From positions 64,001 to 74,652 of the forward strand of contig WPIO01000349.1 of the NCBI GenBank assembly GCA_009760855.2: DNA of 10,652 nt. The letters are read 5' to 3'. The DNA is from Cristatella mucedo (Eukaryota > Bryozoa > Phylactolaemata > Cristatellidae). The position numbers were made by a program, and so were the translations under genes. The notes beneath the pieces are model-generated. The model searched no databases. It saw only the letters and a list, made by a program, of their open reading frames with translations, and was not told the DNA's origin. Shown here one piece after another: positions 1 to 7,662 of the stretch. How positions within the stretch are numbered: position 1 is the stretch's first letter; every line of letters starts with the position of its first letter.

Positions 1-87
1 TTCTAGCTGTGCCCTTCCAAAAAATTGAGATTAATTGCTCCATTTGCTTTCAGTGGTTTTAATTATTGTCTTTGCCTTCAGCTATTC

Positions 88-300
88 AATAATAATAATA
101 ATAATAAGTGTAATAATAATAATAATAAGTGTAATTCATTCTCCCTGATAGCTTACTCTTTTACCAGGCACTTTACAGATGCCGTAAGGAAAGCATGACT
201 AAATGATTGCCGGTAACATGGGCAACACGATAAAGCATAAAATCCCTAGAAAAGACATGCACTGGGTCAACGTGTAGATAGTGTTAAAAGCAGCAGGCTT
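88..300 (-). mobile_element. 3' tail of a decayed non-LTR retrotransposon, minus orientation
   Basis: Read on the minus strand, this stretch has CATCTGTAAAGTGCCTGG (around 165-182), then about 40 bases of spacer, then two blocks of TTA/ATT triplets (AAT triplets on the plus strand, about 88-128). The same order, GTRAAGYGCCTAG followed by an ATT microsatellite, ends the plus-strand copies near 960 and 2420-2500. This is a typical 3' end of CR1/L2-like non-LTR elements, which often finish in a short tandem repeat. No coding part is recognisable here. The inner boundary near 300 is approximate. Confidence 0.45.
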
Positions 301-480
301 GTTAGAAGCAGCAGTGTCAGCATGCTTTGGCACACAACGGATGAATCGCAAGAACCAACTAAATGCTGTAATAAAAAGATGTGCTTTAGCTTCATATTAA
401 TCTTTTCCCATCAGGGATGCCATGACATCATTTGAGAGTGAGTTTCAAAGGCTTCTGTTCAATTAAAGGCTTTCAGTTAG
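301..480. other. no recognisable gene
   Basis: Mixed-composition sequence between two retrotransposon relics. I see no open frame of note, no RNA gene and no clear repeat. It may include more of the 5' part of the minus-strand retrotransposon tail, too diverged to recognise. Confidence 0.4.
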
Positions 481-1012
481 CCCTAAACTCTGCAGCTTAG
501 CGCGAGCTTCGCAAATGCCATGTCACACCACCTCTCTCTAACCTACATTGGCTCCAAATCAAGCAGGGCATTGACTTCGCGTTCGTGGCACTTAATTTTC
601 TCCCTTTCGATTCTCTGTTTTCCACCTACCAATCAAAACCTCTCCCCCAGTAAGTGAAAATCCACTTACGATCATTTGTTGTATGTGGAGTCGTTTAGTC
701 ACACTTCATAGGTAACTCAAAATCTTTTTCGACCAGGCCTTTAGTTGGTACGGTCCTAAATCCTGGACGTCACTACCTAAGCTCAGCACACCGTCCCATG
801 ATGACATTTACGAAGAAGCTCAAAACGTGCATGTTTAACTCAGCATTTTGCTGATCTATGTGATCAATTCTTTGTGTCCATGTACCTGCTTCCTCTATGC
901 CTGCATCTTGAGGATATTGCTACTATGCACTTGGCAATGATTTCCATGTAGCATTTGTAAAGTGCCTAGAAAGAGATACAGTTCTCTTAAAATGCTAACA
1001 TTTATTTACTCG
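481..1012 (+). pseudogene. reverse-transcriptase C-terminal relic of a non-LTR retrotransposon, with 3' UTR
   Basis: Two pieces of the well-known C-terminal tail of metazoan CR1/L2-like reverse transcriptases are readable in different frames. LHWLQIKQGIDF is at 543-578, and FDQAFSWYGPKSWTSLPKL is at 728-784. Intact family members read roughly LHWLPVKYRIDYK and then RAFSxxxPKLWNSLP. Stops and frameshifts separate the pieces, so nothing is expressed. The downstream GTAAAGTGCCTAGAAAGAG (958-976) matches the 3' UTR motif of the other copies. The element is badly 5'-truncated, as is usual for target-primed insertion. The motif recognition is fairly firm; the outer boundaries are estimates. Confidence 0.65.
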
Positions 1013-1050
1013 TTGCTTAAAGAGCTGCATATCCTGCTTGCAATATTACC

Positions 1051-1752
1051 AACCGGTCACCCAATACTTTACGTTGGGTATTATTTCCTCAATTGTAAGT
1101 CCTTAGGCTTCTCAGCATCTGCCCTTACTAGCTGGCTGCAATTGGCGTTTACCCGAAAACCAGTTATCCTCGTTCAAAGTAGTTGGAACATAAATCCACA
1201 ACCTCGTGAACCGATGGCCGATGGTCGTCACATTGTTCACGTGCAGGAGAGATGAAACAGTACACATCTAAACAGTTTATATGGAATTGTTTTTTCTTCA
1301 TTAACTGTGTCCTCCAGTAAAATCGCGAGAATTTGTTTTGAATGCAGGATATTTCAGCTTCCGTTTAGCCAAGGGCAATCAATTGCTTCGCATTTCCGGT
1401 GAGTCTGTGGTTGTTTAAACTTTCCACTTGCCATTACTTATGTATTATTGATATAGAAGAAAGTATTTGTAACATTAAGTGGTTGTTTTACTAGGAACAT
1501 TTATAAGCGAAGTACATGAAGATGATGTAACAATGACTTCTGTGTCCTGCTTCTGGTATTTATTTGTAATACATTACTCACTGCCATCTCTCGGACGACC
1601 ATTGCTAAAAATGTTAGCCCGAAATTGACTTTGGTTTTTCTCGTGTGAATTTCTAGCTGGAGGAGCTCCGGATCAGTGAAAACAAGGAGCTCTCAAATCT
1701 TCCACCCTCCGTTTTTCATAAAATAATTCGGTGAGGCTGTGACAGTTTCAGA
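1051..1752 (+). repeat. diverged repeat, copy A of three
   Basis: About 700 bp closely resemble 3041-3722. Shared blocks, in order, include CTTTACGTTGGGTA, CTTAGGCTTCT, ACTAGCTGGCTG, CCAGTTATCCTCGTTCAA, ACCTCGTGAACCGATGGC, GAGATGAAACAGTAC, GATATTTCAGCTT and GTATTTATTTGTAATACA. A frame of about 97 codons crosses its start and the preceding sequence, but it is not preserved in copy C, so I treat it as non-coding. It could be an unnamed transposon or a local segmental duplication. Confidence 0.7.
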
Positions 1753-1900
1753 TAATTAGGTTGGATGTGTTTCTTAAGGGAAGTAGTCACGGTAAACGGA
1801 AAGCTGCTACTTAAACATAGAGGTTCTGAACAGACGTCGTTGAATTATTGGGAATCATTTAAGGTCCTGTATAGAAGAAGTCACTGGATGAAATTCGTAT
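1753..1900. other. unassigned spacer
   Basis: Sequence between repeat copy A and the second reverse-transcriptase relic. I see no gene or repeat in it. Confidence 0.4.
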
Positions 1901-1922
1901 CATTCGCATACGAATGCGAATG
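1901..1922. repeat. perfect 9-bp hairpin
   Basis: CATTCGCAT, a four-base loop ACGA, then ATGCGAATG: a perfect inverted repeat. It sits immediately before the second reverse-transcriptase relic. It may be chance or a relic of a small transposon end. Confidence 0.6.
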
Positions 1923-1924
1923 AG

Positions 1925-2502
1925 TACACAACACTTCCCGCCGAACTGCAGTGGCTTCCAGTCAAACATCGGATCGACTACAAGGTTTTATCACTCACTT
2001 TTAGGTAACTTTACTCTATGCCTTCGGCCTTTCCCTCAGATATACTTCCACAACAGGCTGAGGATCTTACCACCTGCTTTTCGGAATCCAACAGCTTACC
2101 AGTACCTCATACAAACCTCAAATCCTTTGGAGAACATGCATTTCTTTCGTGTGCTCCCAAAGCCTGGAACTCATTCCTGACTTGCCTCAAAACATCCCCT
2201 GACGTGACCTCATTTAAAAAGAACTAACAAATACACATATTTAGGACAGAATTTAGTGAGTCCCTGTGATTCGTCCTTGATGTGCTTATGCATGCTGCCA
2301 CTAACCAGATTTGCATGCTGAAGCATGCATGCATGACAACCCTAACCATTTTATTCATGTTGTTTATTAAGCATGATGTTTGTCACCATTTAATCGGGTT
2401 TCACTTTGAAGCAAATGTGAAGCGCCTAGAATCAGATTGTATTCTGTAAAGGGCGCATTAGCAAGTGCATTATTATTATTGTTATTAATATTATTACTAT
2501 TG
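1925..2502 (+). pseudogene. second reverse-transcriptase C-terminal relic with 3' UTR and ATT tail
   Basis: LQWLPVKHRIDYKVLSLTFR begins at 1946, and after a single in-frame TAA the same frame continues to NLKSFGEHAFLSCAPKAWNS and ends at the TAA at 2225-2227. This is the conserved tail of CR1/L2-like reverse transcriptases, better preserved than the copy at 481-1012. A 3' UTR with GTGAAGCGCCTAGAATCAG (2417-2435) follows, and then an ATT-rich microsatellite at 2469-2502, the usual end of these elements. The in-frame stop and the loss of everything upstream make it a dead 5'-truncated insertion. Confidence 0.8.
2286..2335. repeat. GCATGC cluster
   Basis: Four GCATGC palindromes lie within about 45 bp (2289, 2313, 2323 and 2327), inside the 3' UTR of the retrotransposon relic. 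They are probably simple-sequence drift; no function is claimed. Confidence 0.4.
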
Positions 2503-2654
2503 TCATTCAGTACCGCAGCCATGAACAAGCAATAATGACGATATGCTCTGGAAAAAGTTTGAAGCAGCAATGTCGTCAATGCCTTTTCTTTCTTTTCCTT
2601 AGATTGTCACATATCTTACGGATTGTTTAATTGGTGTAACCATCGTATTCAGCC

Positions 2655-2935
2655 CCTACAGGTCACCCAATATTTTGCGTCATGTGATCTCTCCTTAACC
2701 ACGAGTCTTAAGGCTTCTCAGCATCTGTCTCCTCTAGCTGACTCTAAATAGCGTTTTCACCTGAAACTTGTAATGGTCATTTGTAACGACCACACAGCAT
2801 TTGGCACTTAAACCTGTGATCTGGTGTATATATAGTTTCAGGCTTCACAGTATTCAAGAAGCTGGTGAGATGAAAGAGTACTTTATATCTTTGTTTTTGT
2901 TTTTCCCTTCTCGAACTGTGCCTGCAATGGTAATA
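2655..2935 (+). repeat. diverged repeat, copy B (shorter and oldest)
   Basis: It shares with copies A and C the blocks ACAGGTCACCCAATATTTT, AAGGCTTCTCAGCATCTG, CTAGCTGACT and GAGATGAAAGAGTACTTTATA, in the same order, but with many substitutions and gaps. After about 2935 the similarity is lost by eye. It lies only about 385 bp upstream of copy C, so B and C are near-tandem. Confidence 0.5.
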
Positions 2936-3040
2936 GGAAATCTATTTTAAATCAGCATTTGCATCACTTTTAATTTTCTTTGTAAAGGTCTCTCAGATTG
3001 CCTAGGCTGTCGCTTGGGTTTTAGTCTCGAGTTAGGGGCC

Positions 3041-3722
3041 TACTGGTCACCAATATTTTACGTTGGGTAATCTTTCCTCAATTGAATTCCTTAGGCTTCT
3101 TAGCATCTGCACTTACTAGCTGGCTGTAATAATGGTATCCTGAAAACCAGTTATCCTCGTTCAAGGTTATTGAATCATGAATCCATAACCTCGTGAACCG
3201 ATGGCACCGGTGTTCACATTGTACACAGTGCATAAGAGATGAAACAGTACTTTATATCTGTTTGTTTTTTTATTAACTGTGTCCTTCAGTGGTATCAATT
3301 TTTTTTTGAATTCCAGATATTTCAGCTTTCATTTAGGCTAGAGAAATCAATCGCTTCGCATTGTCTGCGAGTCTATGATTGTTTAAATGTTCCACTTGCC
3401 ATTAATCATGTATTGTAGATGTAGAAGAAAGTATTTTTGACATCGAATGGTTGTTTTATAGGCAACGTTTCTAAGCGATTAACATGCAGATGATATAACA
3501 ATTTCTGCTGTTTCCTCTGTCTGGTATTTATTTGTAATACACAATGCAAGGTCATCCATTGGACGACCGTAGCTGGACATGTTAGTCCAAAAGTGACCGT
3601 GGTTCTTTTCCGTGGGACTTTCTAGCTGGAGGGGCTTTATATAAGTAGAAACAAGCTCTCAAGTCTTCCTCCGTCAGTTTTCCAGCTGCAAGCCTTGAAA
3701 AAGCTAGTTGTTTCAGACTGTG
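3041..3722 (+). repeat. diverged repeat, copy C of three
   Basis: It aligns with copy A over nearly its full length, from the GGTCACC block at the start to TTGTTTCAGACTGTGG versus TGACAGTTTCAG at the end. No reading frame is conserved between A and C, which argues against a protein-coding duplicate. Confidence 0.7.
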
Positions 3723-4690
3723 GCTAAACTAAATTGCCTGCTGGCTGGGAAGGCATGCAGTCGTTAAGTTAATGAGTGACGTTTAACCATTAGATTCACT
3801 GAAGTTCCTTTTTACAGGTAGGAGTGCTGTTGCTTTGTTTCATTAGCTTTCTATGATGCAATGTTTGTGTGGATCGAACGAAGCATTAGCGAAGCATAAA
3901 AAAATAATTGCATTAATCAAATTCTACGACATAGAAACAGCTACATGAATGTGCGTGCTTTGTGACCTACCCATAAAAGTGGCTTGAAAACCGCTAATGA
4001 TTCCTTGGGTACCCCGACGTTAAGTATTTGGTCCTAATCGTTATCGTGTTCACCTCAGATGTGCTGTTGAAAGTTACCTGCATATTTTCAATTAAGAGGC
4101 TTTGGCTAAATTTGAGGTCAGTAATATGTATTAAGTTAGCACAACATGATTTCTAATGTAGGTTTACAACTTGAAAATGCTTATACGTTCAGTATTGTTT
4201 CCTAGCGTTTGTTTACTGTTGTTTCTATAATTGATGACCCGAACTTGATGCGAGGGTGATTGTGCTGAAAAATCTAAAATAATATTTACGTAAAACCAAC
4301 CAAAAATTGAAACCGTGCATCAAACTGTACGCTGGCAACGTTACTCGTATTGCCTATTCGGAAGGAGCTCTTTTCCCATATTTCAGACTAAAACGCTTAA
4401 AAATCATAAGAACTCTGAAATACACATTAGAGATAGGTTTTTTCGTAGATTTTATGTTCTCGTTAAAACACAGTTTAGCACGTTGTAAATATATACATGT
4501 TTTTAGAGGCTTCATCATACTTAAGAAAGTCCTTTGTGGCTTTAAGTCTGAAGACCAATTCTCTTCTTGTAAAGACAGGTATATTGTCCATATGTCTTAC
4601 CTGATGGTTACTATTTGTTTACTCCGTGTTTTAGTAAGGAGCATTTAATTGAAACCTTCTCATAGGGCTAATCTATACGAGGCATTGAGT
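3723..4690. other. about 970 bp with no supported gene
   Basis: AT-rich host sequence. An open stretch of about 113 codons runs at 4307-4648 on the plus strand, but it starts with a non-ATG codon, has no recognisable motif and has an ordinary composition for chance open frames. I found no RNA gene, microsatellite or clear repeat. It is probably intergenic or intronic. Confidence 0.5.
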
Positions 4691-4698
4691 AAATAACA

Positions 4699-4972
4699 TG
4701 CGAGCTTGTCTCCGGCTGCTGCAGTGCTAATGGAGTCTCACAAAGACACGAAGACAGGAGCAGGCGAACGTGAGTGGCGAACGAGACTCTCCTTCTTTAT
4801 TCCTTAGCAGGCTACATATACGAGCCTGGGGCTGACACTCCCCAGATAGGAGAGGGCGTATGTAGTTGGCCACATGCTTCTGTCAAAGGCTTCAATGGTT
4901 AAACATGGTTCAACCATGCACCGAAGCCTGGGCATACCTAAAGCGTCCGAGGAACAACAGGCAAACACAACA
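4699..4972 (-). mobile_element. possible LTR fragment (solo LTR), minus orientation
   Basis: Read on the minus strand, there is a TATATGTAGCC segment (around 4820-4810), then AATAAAG at 4801-4795, then a GC-richer stretch carrying GAGAGTCTCG. This order resembles the promoter/poly(A)/R-U5 end of a Gypsy-like LTR. The plus strand also has a GAGTCTC...GAGACTC inverted pair (4733-4739 and 4783-4789). I found no convincing target-site duplication, primer-binding site or polypurine tract, so this remains tentative and the ends are guesses. Confidence 0.25.
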
Positions 4973-5774
4973 TATTGTGGAAGGTTTAATAGTAGAAATT
5001 TCCTATTTCTGGACATGGTAGGTGCAACTGATTTAGGTTTTCACAAGAGAAGACTAAAGCACTGATGTTGTGATCTTACTGTTGCTGATAACGTACTGTT
5101 ATACTCAGTGCAAGACGGTCGTTTATCAGTGGTCAGTGACAGGTGATGAATTTTAATTAGCATAAACAATAATAGCCGTTGCCTTGAGCTATATGGTGTT
5201 GACGTGTGATGACCCTACAATAAGTATAAGCAACTATTCATCGCATTGGATATCAAATGAATATCACTTCAAGTAGGAACTATCCTCCAAACTCAAGTTT
5301 ATCGGTTTGTACTCATTCAAACACAGCTGTTGAGATCGCTCTCCCTATTTTTACCTTTCTTCTCATTACCATAAGTTCAATCCACGGCCAAACTAAAAAT
5401 GGCTGATGCTCACAAGCTCAAGTTAATTTGAGGCGTTCGTAGCACGTCGCAGAACACACTAGGCTTATGCGTTGTAGGCACGGCTTCACTCTTTTCCAGC
5501 TCAGAAGACTCAAAGAGTGAGTTTATGAAATCCACAGCCAAACTCATAATGGTGCCAGCTGCTTAGCACTAGTCCTCCACTCCAACACACGTAACCGCTC
5601 ACTTTAATTTGGTCTCTGCATTTTCCTGAATAAGCTTTTCTAGACATTTATCTACCTTTTCATTATAGTCTTCTCATACTAATCTACAACGACGACGACC
5701 GTTGAGGCTAACGCGACTTCTGCTGTGGGTGACAGTGTGTTGTTCTGGCAAACCATTCCTCTCGCCTCCAAGAT
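4973..5774. other. about 800 bp with no supported gene
   Basis: No credible coding frame and no RNA gene. The only structure I see is a short direct repeat, listed separately at 5379-5552. Confidence 0.45.
5379..5552. repeat. short imperfect direct repeat
   Basis: AATCCACGGCCAAACT begins at 5379 and AATCCACAGCCAAACT at 5529. Extended to AATGG, they match at 21 of 24 positions, 150 bp apart. They may be remnants of a longer duplication; the intervening sequence does not align by eye. Confidence 0.4.
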
Positions 5775-5945
5775 TGAAAATAACAATACTTTCACAAGGT
5801 ACCCTCAGAGAACCGAGTAGCACTCCATGCACTTTACAGATGCTAAATACAAAGCATTAATAAAAGTTTGGCGGTAGCATGAGCAAGTAGCAGGCATAGT
5901 GTAAGCAGGCACGACGAATGGAGAACATTAGCGGTGGGCCCTGTG
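5775..5945 (-). mobile_element. 3' tail of another decayed non-LTR retrotransposon, minus orientation
   Basis: The plus strand has GCACTTTACAGATGC at 5829-5843, the same motif as at 168-182, followed by similar sequence (AAAGCAT, GGCGGTAGCATG versus GCCGGTAACATG). Read on the minus strand, the CATCTGTAAAGTGC motif is followed by a short TATTGTTATT tail. This makes it a further copy of the family represented at 88-300, in the same orientation. No coding part was seen. Confidence 0.4.
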
Positions 5946-6311
5946 GGCCGGACATAGCCGAAATGCAATGTTTATTTAATCAACTCCTCAAACTCCCTAA
6001 CAAGGAGAACAGTCGGAATCAAACAGCCCAAAAGTCGACATTTTAAGCACAGCTGGGGCTCTGTAGGTATATCTAATGAGGGACTATCCCTATTCCTTTT
6101 CCACCTCTCTCAGGTTACTTTTAATGAGCCGGTTGGGGAAATACCCAGCAGATGCATTGCCTAATGGGCTATCTTGGCAGTTTTCCGGAAGTTACCACTG
6201 CACCATAAACAAAGTAGCCAATCAAAATCCAGGTTCTGGCATCAAGCTCAGCCTCCTTATATGGTGAGGGAGCCGGCAGCGATTCCTTACATCCGCTCGG
6301 CCCAGCTAGTC
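5946..6311. other. sequence flanking the left end of the virus-like island; no supported gene
   Basis: No credible reading frame. It contains a CCAAT box (6218-6222) and, 32 bp on, CCTTATATGG (6255-6264), which fits the CArG-box consensus for SRF/MADS factors exactly. These may belong to a host promoter or be chance. Confidence 0.35.
6255..6264. promoter_or_regulatory. CArG-box consensus match with upstream CCAAT
   Basis: CCTTATATGG satisfies CC(A/T)6GG. A CCAAT box lies at 6218-6222. No downstream host gene is visible within the window, so use as a promoter is unproven. Confidence 0.25.
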
Positions 6312-6515
6312 CGAGTGTGGCAAGTAGTTATGTTTTGAACGTTATAGAGCCTAGGGCTCAGCCTCGACCCTCAATCTCGCTGTCGCTCGATCGAGTGTCT
6401 TCGTCTGAGACCACTAGTCTCCATAACTTTCAAAACCCAACTACTCGCTCGACACTAGACTCGCTGTCGCTCGGCATAGTGTTTTCGCCTACTTCGTTGT
6501 TTATCCCATCGCACT
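6312..6515. repeat. inverted-repeat block at the left end of the virus-like island (candidate terminal repeat)
   Basis: The left arm 6314-6361 (AGTGT...AGTAGTT...GTTTTGAA...GTTAT...CTCAG) is the imperfect reverse complement of 6405-6456, around a 43-bp loop. Within and beyond the loop, CTCGCTGTCGCTCG occurs twice as a perfect direct repeat (6376-6389 and 6460-6473), each followed by AGTGT and TTCG. The loop also holds the palindrome CTCGATCGAG (6386-6395). The block is clearly GC-richer than the coding island to its right. It fits a terminal repeat structure of a DNA transposon or virus, but no target-site duplication was identified. Confidence 0.6.
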
Positions 6516-6556
6516 CTAACATAATAAAATTTGATTTAAATACATTATTTTATATT

Positions 6557-6561
6557 TATAG
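6557..6561 (+). promoter_or_regulatory. TATAG start-proximal motif of the 219-aa gene
   Basis: TATAG ends 3 nt before the ATG at 6565, in an otherwise pure A/T stretch. The same motif lies 0-4 nt before four other starts in the island. Confidence 0.45.
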
Positions 6562-6564
6562 TAA

Positions 6565-7224
6565 ATGTCTTTTTCTTACATTTCTAGAACATTGTTCAGA
6601 AGAAAAGGCGAGAAACCAAGTGCGTGGAGAGATAGAGTTAGAACAATATTCAGAAAATATTCTATAGGAAATATTTATATTCCTAATAAAATTAAAGATT
6701 TTAGAGTATTTGTTAAAAATTATACTTCATTAAAAGATGGTGGATGCTTGTTTGATAAAGTTTATAGAGTTTTTAGTTTTGATTGTCTTATGCATGCAGT
6801 TGTTTTAAAAGCTCGAGAGATTAGGAGTAATGTAGTATATGAGCACATTAGAAACTGTAGGAATAAAAGAAGCTCTGAAATTAAAAAAATGGATTGGGCT
6901 GCTAGATACAGGGAAATTTTAGTGATTAATTTGAAGCTGTTAAATGGTAAGTATGGCAGCTGCAAACATGCCAGATACTCTAATCCTTTCATTTCCGACG
7001 GAATTGTATACGGAAAATTTAATGATGATTATTGTTCTTGCGATAATGATACAGAATCTTGGAAAACTGAATATGATTATGAAGAAGAACTTACAGAACT
7101 TGGCGTTCCTACAATTAGAGTTAGTGATTATGATGAAGAACAAAGTAGCAGTGGAAGTTGCGATTGCATGTTTCCAAGGTGTAGCCACACACTATCATTT
7201 ATTTCAAGAAGACCTTGGAAATAA
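6565..7224 (+). CDS. unknown 219-aa protein, basic front and acidic cysteine-containing back
   Basis: I do not recognise the family. The frame is open from the ATG at 6565 to TAA at 7222-7224. Residues 1-130 are rich in Arg/Lys (RTLFRRKGEKP near the start). Residues 163-193 are acidic. Cysteines cluster at 157/159 (CSC) and 199/201/206 with His208 (CDCMFPRCSH), which could bind metal, and the protein ends in RRPWK. There is no signal peptide or membrane segment. Codons are A/T-rich like its neighbours, and 39 bp separate it from the next gene on the same strand, so both belong to the same element. The start is chosen because TATAG lies just before it. Another frame is open at 6944-7249, so the true C-terminus is slightly uncertain. 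No function can be assigned; a DNA-binding or virion role would be a guess. Confidence 0.65.
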   Translation: MSFSYISRTLFRRKGEKPSAWRDRVRTIFRKYSIGNIYIPNKIKDFRVFVKNYTSLKDGGCLFDKVYRVFSFDCLMHAVVLKAREIRSNVVYEHIRNCRNKRSSEIKKMDWAARYREILVINLKLLNGKYGSCKHARYSNPFISDGIVYGKFNDDYCSCDNDTESWKTEYDYEEELTELGVPTIRVSDYDEEQSSSGSCDCMFPRCSHTLSFISRRPWK

Positions 7225-7254
7225 AATTCCGAGAATTGAAAAAATTTAAATAAT

Positions 7255-7259
7255 TATAG
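7255..7259 (+). promoter_or_regulatory. TATAG start-proximal motif of the two-membrane-segment gene
   Basis: TATAG is followed by GAAA and then ATG at 7264. The start also has A at -3 and G at +4, a favourable eukaryotic translation context. Confidence 0.45.
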
Positions 7260-7263
7260 GAAA

Positions 7264-7662
7264 ATGGCAGATTTAAGAAAAAAGTTTGCTCTTCAAAGAT
7301 ATGATGAAACAGTTGCATATAACATTAAAGTTAGATCATGTCTAACAAATTTAACAAGAGTAAGATATATAATTAAAATAGTAAATATATTAGTAGCTTT
7401 AGGAGTTACAGTTTCTACAACACATGTTCATGCACATCCTGAAATAACTAATGCAGTCTCAGCTTTCTCAGCACTAACAGCAATGCTAATGGCAGTTGAT
7501 GGTGTTTTAGTTGAAATAGATAAAAGAAAAAGATTTACTCTTGGTTCTAACACACAGTTTATTTCAAAAATAACTGATGCTTTATCTGATGAAGTAGTTA
7601 CAAAAGAAGAGTTTGACAATATTATAGAAAGTCATTCACAAACAGAAATTAGTCCTGTTTAA
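7264..7662 (+). CDS. small protein with two predicted membrane segments (132 aa)
   Basis: Not recognised with certainty. A charged, probably helical N-terminus (1-34, starting MADLRKKFALQRYDETV) precedes two hydrophobic segments at about 35-51 (YIIKIVNILVALGVTVS) and 61-84 (ITNAVSAFSALTAMLMAVDG). A His-rich link (HVHAH) joins them, and a polar tail contains SDEVVTKEEFDNI. Both ends would be on the same side of a membrane. The layout recalls two-helix viral membrane proteins and, more distantly, SLATT-type two-helix proteins of conflict systems; I cannot decide between these. The last 14 bp overlap tail-to-tail with the integrase gene on the other strand, which shows how tightly the island is packed. 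The frame is intact. Confidence 0.7.
   Translation: MADLRKKFALQRYDETVAYNIKVRSCLTNLTRVRYIIKIVNILVALGVTVSTTHVHAHPEITNAVSAFSALTAMLMAVDGVLVEIDKRKRFTLGSNTQFISKITDALSDEVVTKEEFDNIIESHSQTEISPV

Noticed and set aside
88-128. AAT triplet run as a CRISPR-like or functional repeat array
   Set aside because: It is a plain microsatellite forming the tail of a non-LTR element; there are no spacers or conserved repeat units.
962-1255. 97-codon open frame on the plus strand
   Set aside because: It crosses the junction between a retrotransposon 3' UTR and repeat copy A, has no ATG-supported motif, and its frame is not kept in repeat copy C.
4307-4648. 113-codon open frame on the plus strand
   Set aside because: Non-ATG start, no recognisable domain, no neighbouring gene context; an open frame of this length is expected by chance in AT-rich DNA.
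4804-5065. Opposed 63- and 70-codon frames
   Set aside because: They overlap each other on opposite strands in a stretch that looks like a possible LTR; no motif supports either.
6317-6667. Open frame through the inverted-repeat block into the 219-aa gene
   Set aside because: It starts with GTG and its Ser/Leu-rich translation merely reads the repeat units (the two CTCGCTGTCGCTCG copies); it is a shadow of the repeat and of the real gene in another frame.
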